DNA of 64,000 nt from Myxococcus xanthus. Its GTDB lineage: Bacteria; Myxococcota; Myxococcia; Myxococcales; Myxococcaceae. The position numbers were made by a program, and so were the translations under genes. The notes under the pieces were generated by a model. That model did no database searches, had not been told where the DNA came from, and worked only from the letters and a program-made list of their open reading frames with translations. The stretch spans positions 3,723,001 to 3,787,000 of the forward strand of contig NZ_CP017174.1 of the NCBI RefSeq assembly GCF_006402735.1. The letters run 5' to 3'. Positions within the stretch are counted from its first letter, which is position 1. Each line of letters begins with the position of its first letter. Shown piece by piece: positions 39,810-47,595 of this stretch.

Positions 39810-42058
39810 TGACGCGGTCCCTCCTGTTTTCGCTCCTGCTCGTGCCCGCCCTGGCCGCCGCGGCTCCCGCGTCCTCGGCGCCGCAGGCGTCGGTGCGCCG
39901 CTTCGCGCTGCTGGTGGGCGTCAACGATGGGGGCGAGGGACGTGCCCGGCTCCGGTACGCCGTCACGGATGCGCGCTCGTTCGGCGACGTGCTGGAGGAG
40001 CTCGGAGGGGTGCAGCCGCAGGACAAGCTGCTGCTGATGGAGAGCGACCGCGCGGCGCTGGAGTCCGCCCTGGTTCGCTTCAAGGCGATGCTGGCGGCGG
40101 CGACCACGCCGGGCACGCGCATCGAGGCGCTCATCTACTATTCGGGCCACTCCGACGAGCAGGGGTTGCTCCTCCAGAAGGACCGCTTCGGCTACCGCGA
40201 GCTGCGCAAGGCGCTGGAGTCGCTTCCCGCCGACGTGCGCATCGCCATCCTGGATTCGTGCGCGTCCGGCACGCTGGCCCGCCAGAAGGGCGGAGTGCGG
40301 CGTCCAGCCTTCATGGTGGATGCGTCCTCCGCGGTGCGAGGCCATGCCATCCTCACGTCGTCTTCCGAGGACGAGGTGTCCCAGGAGTCCGACCGCATCG
40401 GCGGCTCGTTCTTCACCCACAACCTGGTGTCCGGCCTGCGCGGCGCGGCGGACGTCTCCGGGGACGGCCGGGTGACGCTGCACGAGGCCTACCAGTTCGC
40501 CTTCCACGAGACGCTGGCCCGCACGGAGGAGACGCGGGCCGGGGCGCAGCACCCCGCGTATGACATCGAGCTGGCGGGAACGGGCGACCTGGTGATGACG
40601 GACCTGCGCTCCACCGCCGCGGTGCTCGTCCTGGGGGACCTGGTGGATGGGCGGCTCTACGTCCGTGATTCCCAGGGACGCCTGGTCGTGGAGCTGAAGA
40701 AGTACGCGGGCCGCACCACCGAGCTGGGGTTGCAGAAGGGCCGTTACTCGGTGATGCGCAAGGTGCTGGACCAGACTTCGCAGGCGGAGTTCGAACTGGG
40801 GGAGGGCGGCCGTACGGTGCTGGCGGCCTCCGCCTTCCGTGCGGTGCAGGGGGAGCTGACGGCCATGCGCGGCGGTGGGCCCCTGCCTGAGACACTCTCC
40901 GCGGGCGCTGGCGTGTCGGAGGTCGCGGCGGCGAGCAGCGGTCGCCGGTCGCGCTTCGTCAACGTGGGCCTGTTCCCCGGCCTCCAGACGAATGACCTCA
41001 TGACTTCCGGCGTGCCCGTGGACAACCACGTCTCCCTGTCCATGGGCGTGTCCCGCATGGCGCGGCTGGACGGCGTGGCGATGGCCCTGGGCGCGAACGT
41101 GGCCACGGACAAGGTGGATGGGCTGCAACTGGCCCTGGGCGCCAACGTGGTGCGGGGCGACATGTCGGGCACGCAGCTGGCCGTGGGCGGCAACTGGACG
41201 CACGGAAAGGCGGAGGGCATCCAGGCGGCGATCGGGCTCAATGTGGCGCGGACCAGCGGCTCGCTCGGGCAGCTCGCGGTGGGCGCCAACGTGTCCGGCA
41301 CGTCGCTGGTGGGAGCGCAGCTGGCCGTGGGCGGCAACTGGACGGCGGGGAGCGTCGACGGTGTGCAGGGCGCGGTGGCGTTCAACCATGCGCGGGACCG
41401 GATGACGGGCCTCCAGGTGGCCGTGGGATTGAACTGGGCGGCGGAGGCCCGGGGCGCGCAGCTGTCCCTCGTCAATGTGGGTGGTGACGTGAAGGGCGCG
41501 CAGGTGGGGATCGTCAACGTGGCGGGGCGGATGAGCGGCCTCCAGCTCGGGCTCGTGAACGTGTCGCGGGAGCTGGATTCCGGTGTTCCGGTGGGCCTGG
41601 TGAGCATCGCGCGCAACGGCCAATTCCACGTCGAGGCCTTCGGTAATGACTTCAACTACGCCAACACCGCCATCAAGGTGGGCAGCCGCTACCTCTACAC
41701 GACGCTCGTGTTGGGCATGGGCACCATGGCGGGCGCGCGTGGCCCCAGCCACTGGTCGCTGGGACTGGGGCTCGGCGCGCACATCCCAATCTCCGAGCGC
41801 TTCTTCCTGGACGTGGACGCGGTGTCGAACACCCTCTACGACTGGAACGTGTCCTTCGAAGGCAACCGCCGCCTGCACCAGCTCCGGTTGGTGGCGGGGT
41901 TCCAGGTGGCGCGGAACCTGGCCATCATCGGCGGGCCCACGCTCAACGTGTTGCACGACTCCAACGGTGAGCCCGTGGCGAACCTGAGCCGTCTGTCGAA
42001 CCTGGACGCGGGGGGCGTGCTCCTGTGGCCCGGTGTACAGGTGGGCCTGCGCATCTGA
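39809..42058 (+). CDS. Secreted caspase-like (C14) protein with surface-type beta-repeats
   Basis: A 749-residue protein with a signal peptide (LLFSLLLVPALAAAAPASSA). Residues about 30-260 form a caspase/C14 peptidase domain: RRFALLVGVND, then YYSGHSDEQG with catalytic His near 114, and ILDSCASG with catalytic Cys near 151. After a linker, residues about 420-600 hold at least seven copies of a roughly 20-residue repeat of the type GxQxAxGxN, like the LA_2272 surface repeats; a beta-solenoid is likely. The last 130 residues (620-749) look like a beta-rich, possibly outer-membrane, domain ending in aromatic/aliphatic strands. It is coupled to the membrane protein upstream. Confidence 0.87.
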   Translation: MTRSLLFSLLLVPALAAAAPASSAPQASVRRFALLVGVNDGGEGRARLRYAVTDARSFGDVLEELGGVQPQDKLLLMESDRAALESALVRFKAMLAAATTPGTRIEALIYYSGHSDEQGLLLQKDRFGYRELRKALESLPADVRIAILDSCASGTLARQKGGVRRPAFMVDASSAVRGHAILTSSSEDEVSQESDRIGGSFFTHNLVSGLRGAADVSGDGRVTLHEAYQFAFHETLARTEETRAGAQHPAYDIELAGTGDLVMTDLRSTAAVLVLGDLVDGRLYVRDSQGRLVVELKKYAGRTTELGLQKGRYSVMRKVLDQTSQAEFELGEGGRTVLAASAFRAVQGELTAMRGGGPLPETLSAGAGVSEVAAASSGRRSRFVNVGLFPGLQTNDLMTSGVPVDNHVSLSMGVSRMARLDGVAMALGANVATDKVDGLQLALGANVVRGDMSGTQLAVGGNWTHGKAEGIQAAIGLNVARTSGSLGQLAVGANVSGTSLVGAQLAVGGNWTAGSVDGVQGAVAFNHARDRMTGLQVAVGLNWAAEARGAQLSLVNVGGDVKGAQVGIVNVAGRMSGLQLGLVNVSRELDSGVPVGLVSIARNGQFHVEAFGNDFNYANTAIKVGSRYLYTTLVLGMGTMAGARGPSHWSLGLGLGAHIPISERFFLDVDAVSNTLYDWNVSFEGNRRLHQLRLVAGFQVARNLAIIGGPTLNVLHDSNGEPVANLSRLSNLDAGGVLLWPGVQVGLRI

Positions 42059-42194
42059 CGCAGGGGCCAATGGCTCCCATCAGCGATACGAAAGCGCGCC
42101 CGGCAATGACGTCTTTCCATGGGGACTTCCCCGGTGACAGGCTGACCCTCCGGCCCGGGAGCGTGGCCGGTGTCACCCATTCGCTGGGGGAGAG

Positions 42195-42761
42195 ATGTCC
42201 AAGTTGCTGTTCGCGGCCTTCAATGACGGCGTGAGCCTGTCCATGGCGGGCAATCACGAGGCGGCCATCCTCGCGTTCGACAAGGTGCTCGCAGTGGACC
42301 CCAAGCACGTCCCCGCGCTCACGGGGAAGGGGGCCTCGCTGGCCACGCTGGAGCGCTTCGAGGAGGCGCTGCGCTGCTTCGAGCGCGCCATCGAAGTGGA
42401 CCCCACCGAGGCCGAGGCCCACCGCGACGCCGCCCTCTGCCAGTTGGAGCTGGGGGAGCCGGAGGCCGCCGCGCAGCTGCTCCAGCGCGCCATGCAGCTC
42501 AACCCCACGCCGGGCTACCGCGAGTCCGCCGCCGTTCAAATCTACAACCTGGGCAATTCGCTGCTGACGCGGGGCTCCCGCCGCCCGGACAAGGCCCGCT
42601 ACCGCCAGGCACGCCACGTCTTCGAACTGGCGCTGACGCTGTCTCCCGGCTCCGCCGAATGCGCCCGGGCCCTGGCCGACGTGTGGGAGCACCTGGGCGA
42701 CACTGCTCAGAGAGACCACTACGCCCAGCTCGCCACCCGGCTCCGCCCCGTGCCGGCCTAG
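42195..42761 (+). CDS. Tetratricopeptide-repeat protein
   Basis: A 188-residue cytosolic protein from ATG 42195 with GGGGGAGAG upstream. It contains about four TPR units: 'NDGVSLSMAGNHEAAILAFDKVLAVDP', a near-copy 'GKGASLATLERFEEALRCFERAIEVDP', then 'RDAALCQLELGEPEAAAQLLQRAMQLNP' and a looser C-terminal one. TPR arrays mediate protein-protein contacts; no catalytic residue is present. Its relation to the flanking caspase and DAHP synthase genes is unclear. Confidence 0.87.
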   Translation: MSKLLFAAFNDGVSLSMAGNHEAAILAFDKVLAVDPKHVPALTGKGASLATLERFEEALRCFERAIEVDPTEAEAHRDAALCQLELGEPEAAAQLLQRAMQLNPTPGYRESAAVQIYNLGNSLLTRGSRRPDKARYRQARHVFELALTLSPGSAECARALADVWEHLGDTAQRDHYAQLATRLRPVPA

Positions 42762-42870
42762 CAGGCGGCCTGCCGGGGCCTGGACGACACGAATCCCCAC
42801 TCCGGTTTCAAGTCCGGACGCGGCAAAGCGGTTCGAAGTGTTACATGTGACGCGGCCTTTTTCCGCCATA

Positions 42871-42891
42871 CTTCACGCAATTCGCGTAAAG
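42871..42891. promoter_or_regulatory. Imperfect palindrome upstream of the DAHP synthase gene
   Basis: CTTCACGC-AATTC-GCGTAAAG (7 of 8 arm positions match) lies 30 bases before the DAHP synthase start, beside a CATACT -10-like element (42868-42873). It is a possible operator, since this aromatic-pathway entry gene is often repressed by end products. No TyrR or TrpR box is recognised. Confidence 0.3.
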
Positions 42892-42920
42892 TCCGACAGC
42901 GCCGCCCGGGAGAACCGAAG

Positions 42921-44039
42921 ATGATTGTCATGCTCGAGCCGGACTCGCCGGAGTCCGTGGTGTCCGCCGTCCTCCAGGTTGCTTCCCAGTACAAGGGAGT
43001 GACGCCTCGGACGCACGTCATCGGGGGCTCCGAGTACACGATTACGGAGGTCTACCTGCTGGGTTCCACCGCGCAGGTGCCCGTGGAGCCCTTCGAGCAG
43101 ATTCCCGGCGTGCGGCAGGTGGTGCGCGTGTCACAGAAGTACCGCGTCATCGGCCGGCACAAGGGCCAGCGGACGTCCGCGGGCTTCGAGTACAACGGCA
43201 TCAACTTCGACGAGCGCTCCGTGAATGTGTTCGCCGGCCTGTGTGCCGTGGACAACCCGGAGAATGTGGACACGATGATGGCGGCGCTTGCTCGCTGCGG
43301 CATCCGCACCACGCGCATGGGCGCCTACAAGCCCCGCACCAACCCCTACGAGTTCCAGGGCCTGGGCGCCGCCTGCCTGCCCTGGGTGTTCGAGTCGGCG
43401 GGCAAGCACGGCATCAAGGTCATCGCGATGGAGGTGACGCACCCGCGTCACATCGACGAGATTCGCGACGCGCTGGAGCGCTCCGGCAATGCCACGGGCG
43501 TCATGCTCCAGGTGGGCACGCGCAACGCGCAGAACTTCGAGCTGCTCAAGAGCATTGGCCAGCAGCGCGTCTTCCCGGTGCTCTTCAAGCGAGGCATGGG
43601 CATCACCCTGGAGGAGTCGCTCAACGCGTGTGAGTACGTGGCGAGCGAGGGCAACCCGAAAATCATCTTCTGCCTCCGCGGCGTGAAGACGCACCTGGGT
43701 GACCCGCACCGCAACATGGTGGACTTCGCCCACGTGCCCGTGGTGCGCCGGCTGACGCGCCTGCCGGTGTGCGTGGATCCGTCGCACGCCATTGGCCAGG
43801 CCGCGCCGCCGCCGGACGGGCTGCCGGACGTCTTCCACGCCATTGGCCAGGGCATCATCGCGGGCGCGTCCATGGTGCTGGTGGACTTCCACCCGCATCC
43901 GGAGGCCGCCCTGTGCGACGGCCCCCAGGCCCTGCGCATGGAGCAGCTCTCCGCGCTGCAGCGCTACGTCCAGTTGGTGCGCACCGCGTACGAGACGGCC
44001 GTGCAGCACGGTGACGGGCTCCAGGCGACCAGCGCCTGA
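42921..44039 (+). CDS. aroF: 3-deoxy-7-phosphoheptulonate (DAHP) synthase, AroF type with ferredoxin-like N-terminus
   Basis: A 372-residue protein that condenses phosphoenolpyruvate and erythrose-4-phosphate, the first shikimate step. It has a ferredoxin-like N-terminal domain of about 95 residues, as in Thermotoga and Bacillus-type DAHP synthases, followed by the class I beta/alpha barrel (about 100-350): GAYKPRTNPYEFQGLG, QVGTRNAQNFELLK, FCLRGVKTH, and PVCVDPSHAIGQ. Fused or regulatory N-terminal domains in this type usually bind Phe or Tyr. It converges with prephenate dehydratase, a later enzyme of the same pathway. A strong GGGAGAA ribosome-binding site lies before the ATG. Confidence 0.93.
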   Translation: MIVMLEPDSPESVVSAVLQVASQYKGVTPRTHVIGGSEYTITEVYLLGSTAQVPVEPFEQIPGVRQVVRVSQKYRVIGRHKGQRTSAGFEYNGINFDERSVNVFAGLCAVDNPENVDTMMAALARCGIRTTRMGAYKPRTNPYEFQGLGAACLPWVFESAGKHGIKVIAMEVTHPRHIDEIRDALERSGNATGVMLQVGTRNAQNFELLKSIGQQRVFPVLFKRGMGITLEESLNACEYVASEGNPKIIFCLRGVKTHLGDPHRNMVDFAHVPVVRRLTRLPVCVDPSHAIGQAAPPPDGLPDVFHAIGQGIIAGASMVLVDFHPHPEAALCDGPQALRMEQLSALQRYVQLVRTAYETAVQHGDGLQATSA

Positions 44040-44046
44040 GCGCGCC

Positions 44047-44868
44047 TCACACCACGCCGTAGCTTCCGAGCACCCGCAGGGTGATGCAGGCGGCCTGGGC
44101 CGCGGCCACCGCCTCGCGCACCCGCGGGTCCTCCAGCGCGCCGTCCACGTCCAGGCACCACACGTACTCCCAGGCGCGGCGCTGTGGCCGGGACTCCAGC
44201 CTCGCCACGTTGAGGCCGCGCGAGGAGAAGGCGCTCATCACGCGGTACAGCGCGCCCGGCCCGTTCTCCACGGTGAAGGCCAGCGCCGTCTTCCGCCGCG
44301 TCCACGTCCGCTCGGGCGCGGGCCCCAGGGCGATGAAGCGCGTGAAGTTGTCCGGCGAGTCCTCCACGCCTTCCTCCAGCACGGCCAGTCCGTACAGGCC
44401 CGCGGACATGCGGCTGGCGATGGCGGCCGTGTGCGGAGGCTTCTCTTCCGCCACCTTCCGCGCGGCGATGGCGGTGTTCGTCTCCGGCATCGGTGTGATG
44501 CCCCGCCGGCGCAGGTAGCCCGCGCACTGCGCCAGGGCCTGCGGGTGGGAGAGGGCCTGCTGGACGTCGTCCAGTACCAGGCCTGGTGGGGCCAGCAGGC
44601 AGTGGCGGATGCGCAGGGACAGCTCGCCCGTCACCGGCACGTCATGCTCCAGCAGCAGGTCCACCGTCTCCGCCACCGGCCCGCCCAGCGAGCTCTCCAC
44701 CGGCACCACGCCGCCGTGCACGCGGCCTTCTGCCACGGCCTCGAAGACGGCGCGGAAGGTGAGGCAGGGGACGGCCTCCACGTCGGCGCCATGCAGCGCT
44801 CGCAGGGCCTCTTCTCCATAGGCGCCAGGCTCGCCCTGGAAGGCGATGCGCCGCGGCGACTCAGGCAT
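44047..44868 (-). CDS. pheA: Prephenate dehydratase (monofunctional)
   Basis: A 273-residue protein that converts prephenate to phenylpyruvate for phenylalanine. It starts with IAFQGEPGAYGEEALRALHG, and the catalytic region contains 'VPVESSLGGPVAETVDLL'. The C-terminal ACT domain, the usual site of Phe feedback, keeps ALAFTVENGPGALYRVMSAF. The family's TRF motif appears as FTRFIALG. ATG 44868 overlaps the upstream gene's end by eight bases, so the two are coupled. A chorismate mutase domain is absent here but present in the neighbour. Confidence 0.9.
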   Translation of the reverse strand: MPESPRRIAFQGEPGAYGEEALRALHGADVEAVPCLTFRAVFEAVAEGRVHGGVVPVESSLGGPVAETVDLLLEHDVPVTGELSLRIRHCLLAPPGLVLDDVQQALSHPQALAQCAGYLRRRGITPMPETNTAIAARKVAEEKPPHTAAIASRMSAGLYGLAVLEEGVEDSPDNFTRFIALGPAPERTWTRRKTALAFTVENGPGALYRVMSAFSSRGLNVARLESRPQRRAWEYVWCLDVDGALEDPRVREAVAAAQAACITLRVLGSYGVV

Positions 44869-46000
44869 GAGGCGCCTCCGCGCGCGCATACGTCCCCAGC
44901 ACGCGCAGCGACGAGGTGAGCGGACGGATGTCGTCCAGCGCCGCCGTCACCGCCGCGGAGGCGGCGTGGCCCTCCACGTCCAGGTAGAAGCGGTACTGCC
45001 ACGGCTGTCCCGGGATGGGGCGCGACTCCAGCTTGCTCAGATTCACGCCGCGCAGGGTGAGCCGCTGGAGCATCTCTCCCAGCGTGCCGGGCTTGTGCTC
45101 CAGCACCACCAGCAGGGACGTCTTGCACGGCACGCCGGGCGACAGGGGCGTAGCCTCGCGGCCCACCTCCACGAAGCGTGTGTAGTCGAAGGCCGGCTGC
45201 AAATCGCCCGCGAGCACCTCCAGGCCGAAGCGCTGCGCCGCCGTCTCGCTGGCGATGGCCGCCACCGACGCGTCGTTGCGCTCACGGACCTTCTGCGCCG
45301 CGCCGCCGGTGTCCACGTCCGGTACCGCGCGGGCCCAGGGCACCTTCTCCCGGAGGAACGTCTCGCACTGCGCCAGCGCCTGCGGATGGGACAGCACCTC
45401 CCGCAGTCCTTCCAGCTTCGCGCCCGGCAGTCCCAGCAGGCGGTGGTCCACCTGGCTGACCAGCTCCGCGGTGATGACCACGCCGCCCTCGGCGAGCAGG
45501 TCATACGTCTCGTTCATGCTGCCCGCGGTGGTGTTCTCGATGGGCAGCAGCACCAGGTCCTGCTCACCGCGGCGGAGCGCCTCCACGGCCTCTCTCGCAT
45601 GGTCGAAACCGGACAGCAGCACGCCGCCCGTGCGGTGCCCGTAGCGGCGGCGCGCGGCCAGGTGGCTGTAGGAGCCCTCCACGCCAGGGTAGGCCACGCG
45701 CAGGGGCGTGGTGTCCAGGCGGGTGACGAGCTCGTGCTGCCGGGCCACGGACATGTCGATGAAGAGCCGCCAGATGCGCTCCACCTCGTGCGGGTCCAGG
45801 CCGTGCTCCGCGGCGCGGGTGCGGATGCGGCGCAGGAGCAGGTCCTCGCGGCGCTGGTCCCGGAAGGGCGCGGCGGCGGCCAGCTTCGCCCGGGCCACGT
45901 CGTCCGCCAGCGCCATGCGGCGGCGGAGGGCATCGAGGATTTCCTCGTCGATGCGCTCGATGGAGGTCCGGATGAGGTCGAGGTCGGGGAGGGTGGTCAT
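44861..46000 (-). CDS. Bifunctional chorismate mutase/prephenate dehydratase
   Basis: A 379-residue protein from ATG 46000, whose A overlaps the stop of the upstream GNAT gene. Residues about 1-90 form an AroQ-type chorismate mutase domain (IRTSIERIDEEILDALRRRMALADDVARAK), followed by prephenate dehydratase (about 100-285: VAYPGVEGSYSHLAA, LPIENTTAGSMNETYDLL, DYTRFVEVGR) and a C-terminal ACT domain (LLVVLEHKPGTLGEMLQRLT). It covers the two steps from chorismate to phenylpyruvate. The downstream gene encodes a second, monofunctional prephenate dehydratase, a redundancy worth noting. An upstream GTG at 46129 is less likely as start. Confidence 0.92.
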   Translation of the reverse strand: MTTLPDLDLIRTSIERIDEEILDALRRRMALADDVARAKLAAAAPFRDQRREDLLLRRIRTRAAEHGLDPHEVERIWRLFIDMSVARQHELVTRLDTTPLRVAYPGVEGSYSHLAARRRYGHRTGGVLLSGFDHAREAVEALRRGEQDLVLLPIENTTAGSMNETYDLLAEGGVVITAELVSQVDHRLLGLPGAKLEGLREVLSHPQALAQCETFLREKVPWARAVPDVDTGGAAQKVRERNDASVAAIASETAAQRFGLEVLAGDLQPAFDYTRFVEVGREATPLSPGVPCKTSLLVVLEHKPGTLGEMLQRLTLRGVNLSKLESRPIPGQPWQYRFYLDVEGHAASAAVTAALDDIRPLTSSLRVLGTYARAEAPHA

Positions 46001-46455
46001 CACGAGGTTCCAAGGTTGCGCCACATGAGGTGGTGCGGGCCGATGCCGGGCAGGTCGAAGGGCTCGCCTCGCTGCGCGAAGCCCTGCGCGCGGTAGAACC
46101 CGGAGGCCGTCATCCGCGCGTTGCACCACACCTGGGAACCGCCCTGCCGCGCCGCATGCTCCATGCAGGCCTTCAGGAGGGCGGCGCCATGGCCGTGCCC
46201 ACGCAGGGTGGCGTCCACTGCCATGCCTCGCAGACGCCAGGCCGTGGTGGCGCGCAGCGCGTCCGGCGGCGGCTCCCGATATAGAGAGGCCACGCCCACC
46301 AGGCGGCCCTCCGTATAGACGCCCAGGTGGAGCGTGTCCCCGTCGTCATCTCCGGGGTAGACGGCCATCTCCGGAGGCTGGTTGGGACGGAGGATGGCGT
46401 GGCGGAGGCCGCGCGTCTCCTGAGCCGGAATCTTGCGGATGTCAGTGGGACTCAC
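46000..46455 (-). CDS. GNAT family N-acetyltransferase
   Basis: A 151-residue protein. 'VAVDATLRGHGHGAALLKACMEHAARQG' contains the acetyl-CoA binding R-G-x-G-x-A loop, and NARMTASGFYRAQGF is the usual C-terminal helix-strand of the family. The substrate cannot be told. Its TGA overlaps the ATG of the chorismate mutase-prephenate dehydratase gene, so it is the first gene of a three-gene coupled set. Confidence 0.87.
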   Translation of the reverse strand: MSPTDIRKIPAQETRGLRHAILRPNQPPEMAVYPGDDDGDTLHLGVYTEGRLVGVASLYREPPPDALRATTAWRLRGMAVDATLRGHGHGAALLKACMEHAARQGGSQVWCNARMTASGFYRAQGFAQRGEPFDLPGIGPHHLMWRNLGTS

Positions 46456-46503
46456 GGCGCCGGAGTATGCCTTCGGGGGTGGCGCCCCACCAGCGTCACC
46501 GTA

Positions 46504-46932
46504 CTACTTCGGTAGTACTGTCTTCCCCATCTTCAACACCTGCTTGAAGTGCGTGGCGGTGACGGGAGCCACGCTCAGCCGGCCGCGGGTGACGAGCGGA
46601 AAATCCTTCAGTGCGGCGGTGGCCTTGATGGTGGCCAGGTCCACCGGCTGCGTGAAGGCGACGACGGGCCCCATGAAGGTGGCGGCCCAGTTCTCATCGG
46701 GAACGGTGGAGTCCGGTCCCGGCGGCGTGAGCACCTGGGCCACGCCCACCACCGCCTTGTCCTCGTTGGAGTGGTAGTAGAGGCAGAGGTCTCCGGGCTT
46801 CATCGCCCGGATGTTGTTGCGCGCCTCGAAGTTGCGCACGCCGGTCCACTCCGTCTTCCCGTCCTTCTCCAGTTGGGCGTAGGCGTAGACGGAGGGCTCG
46901 CTCTTGATGAGCCAGTACTGTGGCTTGGCCAT
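46504..46932 (-). CDS. EVE domain-containing protein
   Basis: A 142-residue protein of the EVE/DUF55 family (relative of PUA and human THYN1): it begins with QYWLIKSEPSVYAYAQL, and then WTGVRNFEARNNIRAMKPGDLCLYYHSN. The 'W-x-G-V-R-N' and 'M-K-x-G-D' pieces are typical. EVE domains are thought to bind modified DNA or RNA bases. No restriction or modification gene is nearby, so it is probably housekeeping here. It stands alone. Confidence 0.9.
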   Translation of the reverse strand: MAKPQYWLIKSEPSVYAYAQLEKDGKTEWTGVRNFEARNNIRAMKPGDLCLYYHSNEDKAVVGVAQVLTPPGPDSTVPDENWAATFMGPVVAFTQPVDLATIKATAALKDFPLVTRGRLSVAPVTATHFKQVLKMGKTVLPK

Positions 46933-46970
46933 GGTGGCGCACCTTATTTGTCCGAAACCGTGCGCGCCAA

Positions 46971-47014
46971 ATGAAAGAGGCCGGCGCCACGCGTGGGCAC
47001 CCGGCCTCTTTCAT
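46971..47014. terminator. Bidirectional terminator downstream of the small membrane protein gene
   Basis: A 14-bp perfect inverted repeat (46971-46984 with 47001-47014, ATGAAAGAGGCCGG and its complement) encloses a 16-base loop, itself partly palindromic. The plus-strand arm ends in CTCTTTCATC. It lies just past the stop of the small leftward gene at 47.0 kb and upstream of the EVE gene. Confidence 0.7.
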
Positions 47015-47024
47015 CACATCCGGA

Positions 47025-47270
47025 CTACGCCTGCTTCGCGACGCTGGTGGCCGCCGTCGCCGGCGCCTTGTTCGTGAGCAGCGCGCTGCTCGCGTACAAC
47101 GCCAGGCCCACCACCGCGACCACCGCGGCCTCCATCTGCGTTGCGAAGGCCACACCCATCAGGGTCATGGCTCCCGTGCCCATCGCGAACGACGCCGCTA
47201 CCGCCCCAGCCGCCTTCCTCATCCGACCATCCCCCGTTCTCGCGAACTCATCACGCGTTGTGGACTTCAT
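47025..47270 (-). CDS. Small two-helix membrane protein (hypothetical)
   Basis: An 81-residue protein starting at ATG 47270 after GCGAGGCA. Two hydrophobic segments, AAGAVAASFAMGTGAMTLMGVAF and AAVVAVVGLALYASSALL, suggest an inner-membrane hairpin, with charged ends. I recognise no family. A strong terminator follows. It is divergent from the exo locus by 325 bases. Confidence 0.6.
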   Translation of the reverse strand: MKSTTRDEFARTGDGRMRKAAGAVAASFAMGTGAMTLMGVAFATQMEAAVVAVVGLALYASSALLTNKAPATAATSVAKQA

Positions 47271-47391
47271 TGCCTCGCGCGAACCTCAATCCAATACGCG
47301 TGCCAGCCTCCAGCCCCGGGAAATGGGAAGCGGGAGGGGCCGCGGAGGGAAAAGTCGTTCCCTGCTCAGCGCAATGCCTGAAGAAAGCACC

Positions 47392-47405
47392 GGGTGCGAC
47401 GCGGG
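47392..47405 (+). promoter_or_regulatory. Candidate FruA-binding motif upstream of exoA
   Basis: GGGTG-CGACG-CGGG fits GGGYR-N4-6-YGGG, the FruA consensus as I recall it. It lies about 110 bases before the -24 element, an activator-like distance. FruA is known to control fdgA (exoA) in M. xanthus. A short motif in 70% GC DNA can occur by chance. Confidence 0.4.
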
Positions 47406-47501
47406 TACGATGCCGGAAAAATTTCCTGAACCCCATGGGGTCTCCCAGGAGGGCACTTCGTAACCCACTGCTATCCAAGGGCTTTCCCTCCCTCCAGTAC
47501 G

Positions 47502-47517
47502 TGGCACACGCGCTGCT
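47502..47517 (+). promoter_or_regulatory. Sigma-54 (RpoN) promoter of the exo locus
   Basis: TGGCACACGCGCTGCT matches the -24/-12 consensus TGGCACR-N4-TTGCW, with the invariant GG (47503-47504) and GC (47515-47516) ten bases apart. The only deviation is C for T in the first position of the -12 block. Transcription would start near 47528, giving a leader of about 70 bases to exoA. Confidence 0.7.
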
Positions 47518-47595
47518 AAGGCATCGCCGCCGGAAGCAACGTCCGGCCGCGGTAGGGCCGGGAGCGCGACACACGCTTTTGAGGGAGAGCTGACG

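Larger units (their letters stand above)
47271..47595. promoter_or_regulatory. Control region upstream of the exo locus
   Basis: This 325-base gap between the divergent small membrane gene and exoA holds no convincing gene. It contains a sigma-54 promoter (47502-47517), a GGGTG-N5-CGGG motif at 47392-47405, and a ribosome-binding site GAGGGAGAG just before exoA. In M. xanthus this promoter region is known to be developmentally controlled. Confidence 0.6.

Noticed and set aside
42060-42194. Small coding frame between the caspase-like and TPR genes
   Set aside because: No start with a ribosome-binding site and no GC3 bias in any frame other than the TPR gene's own.
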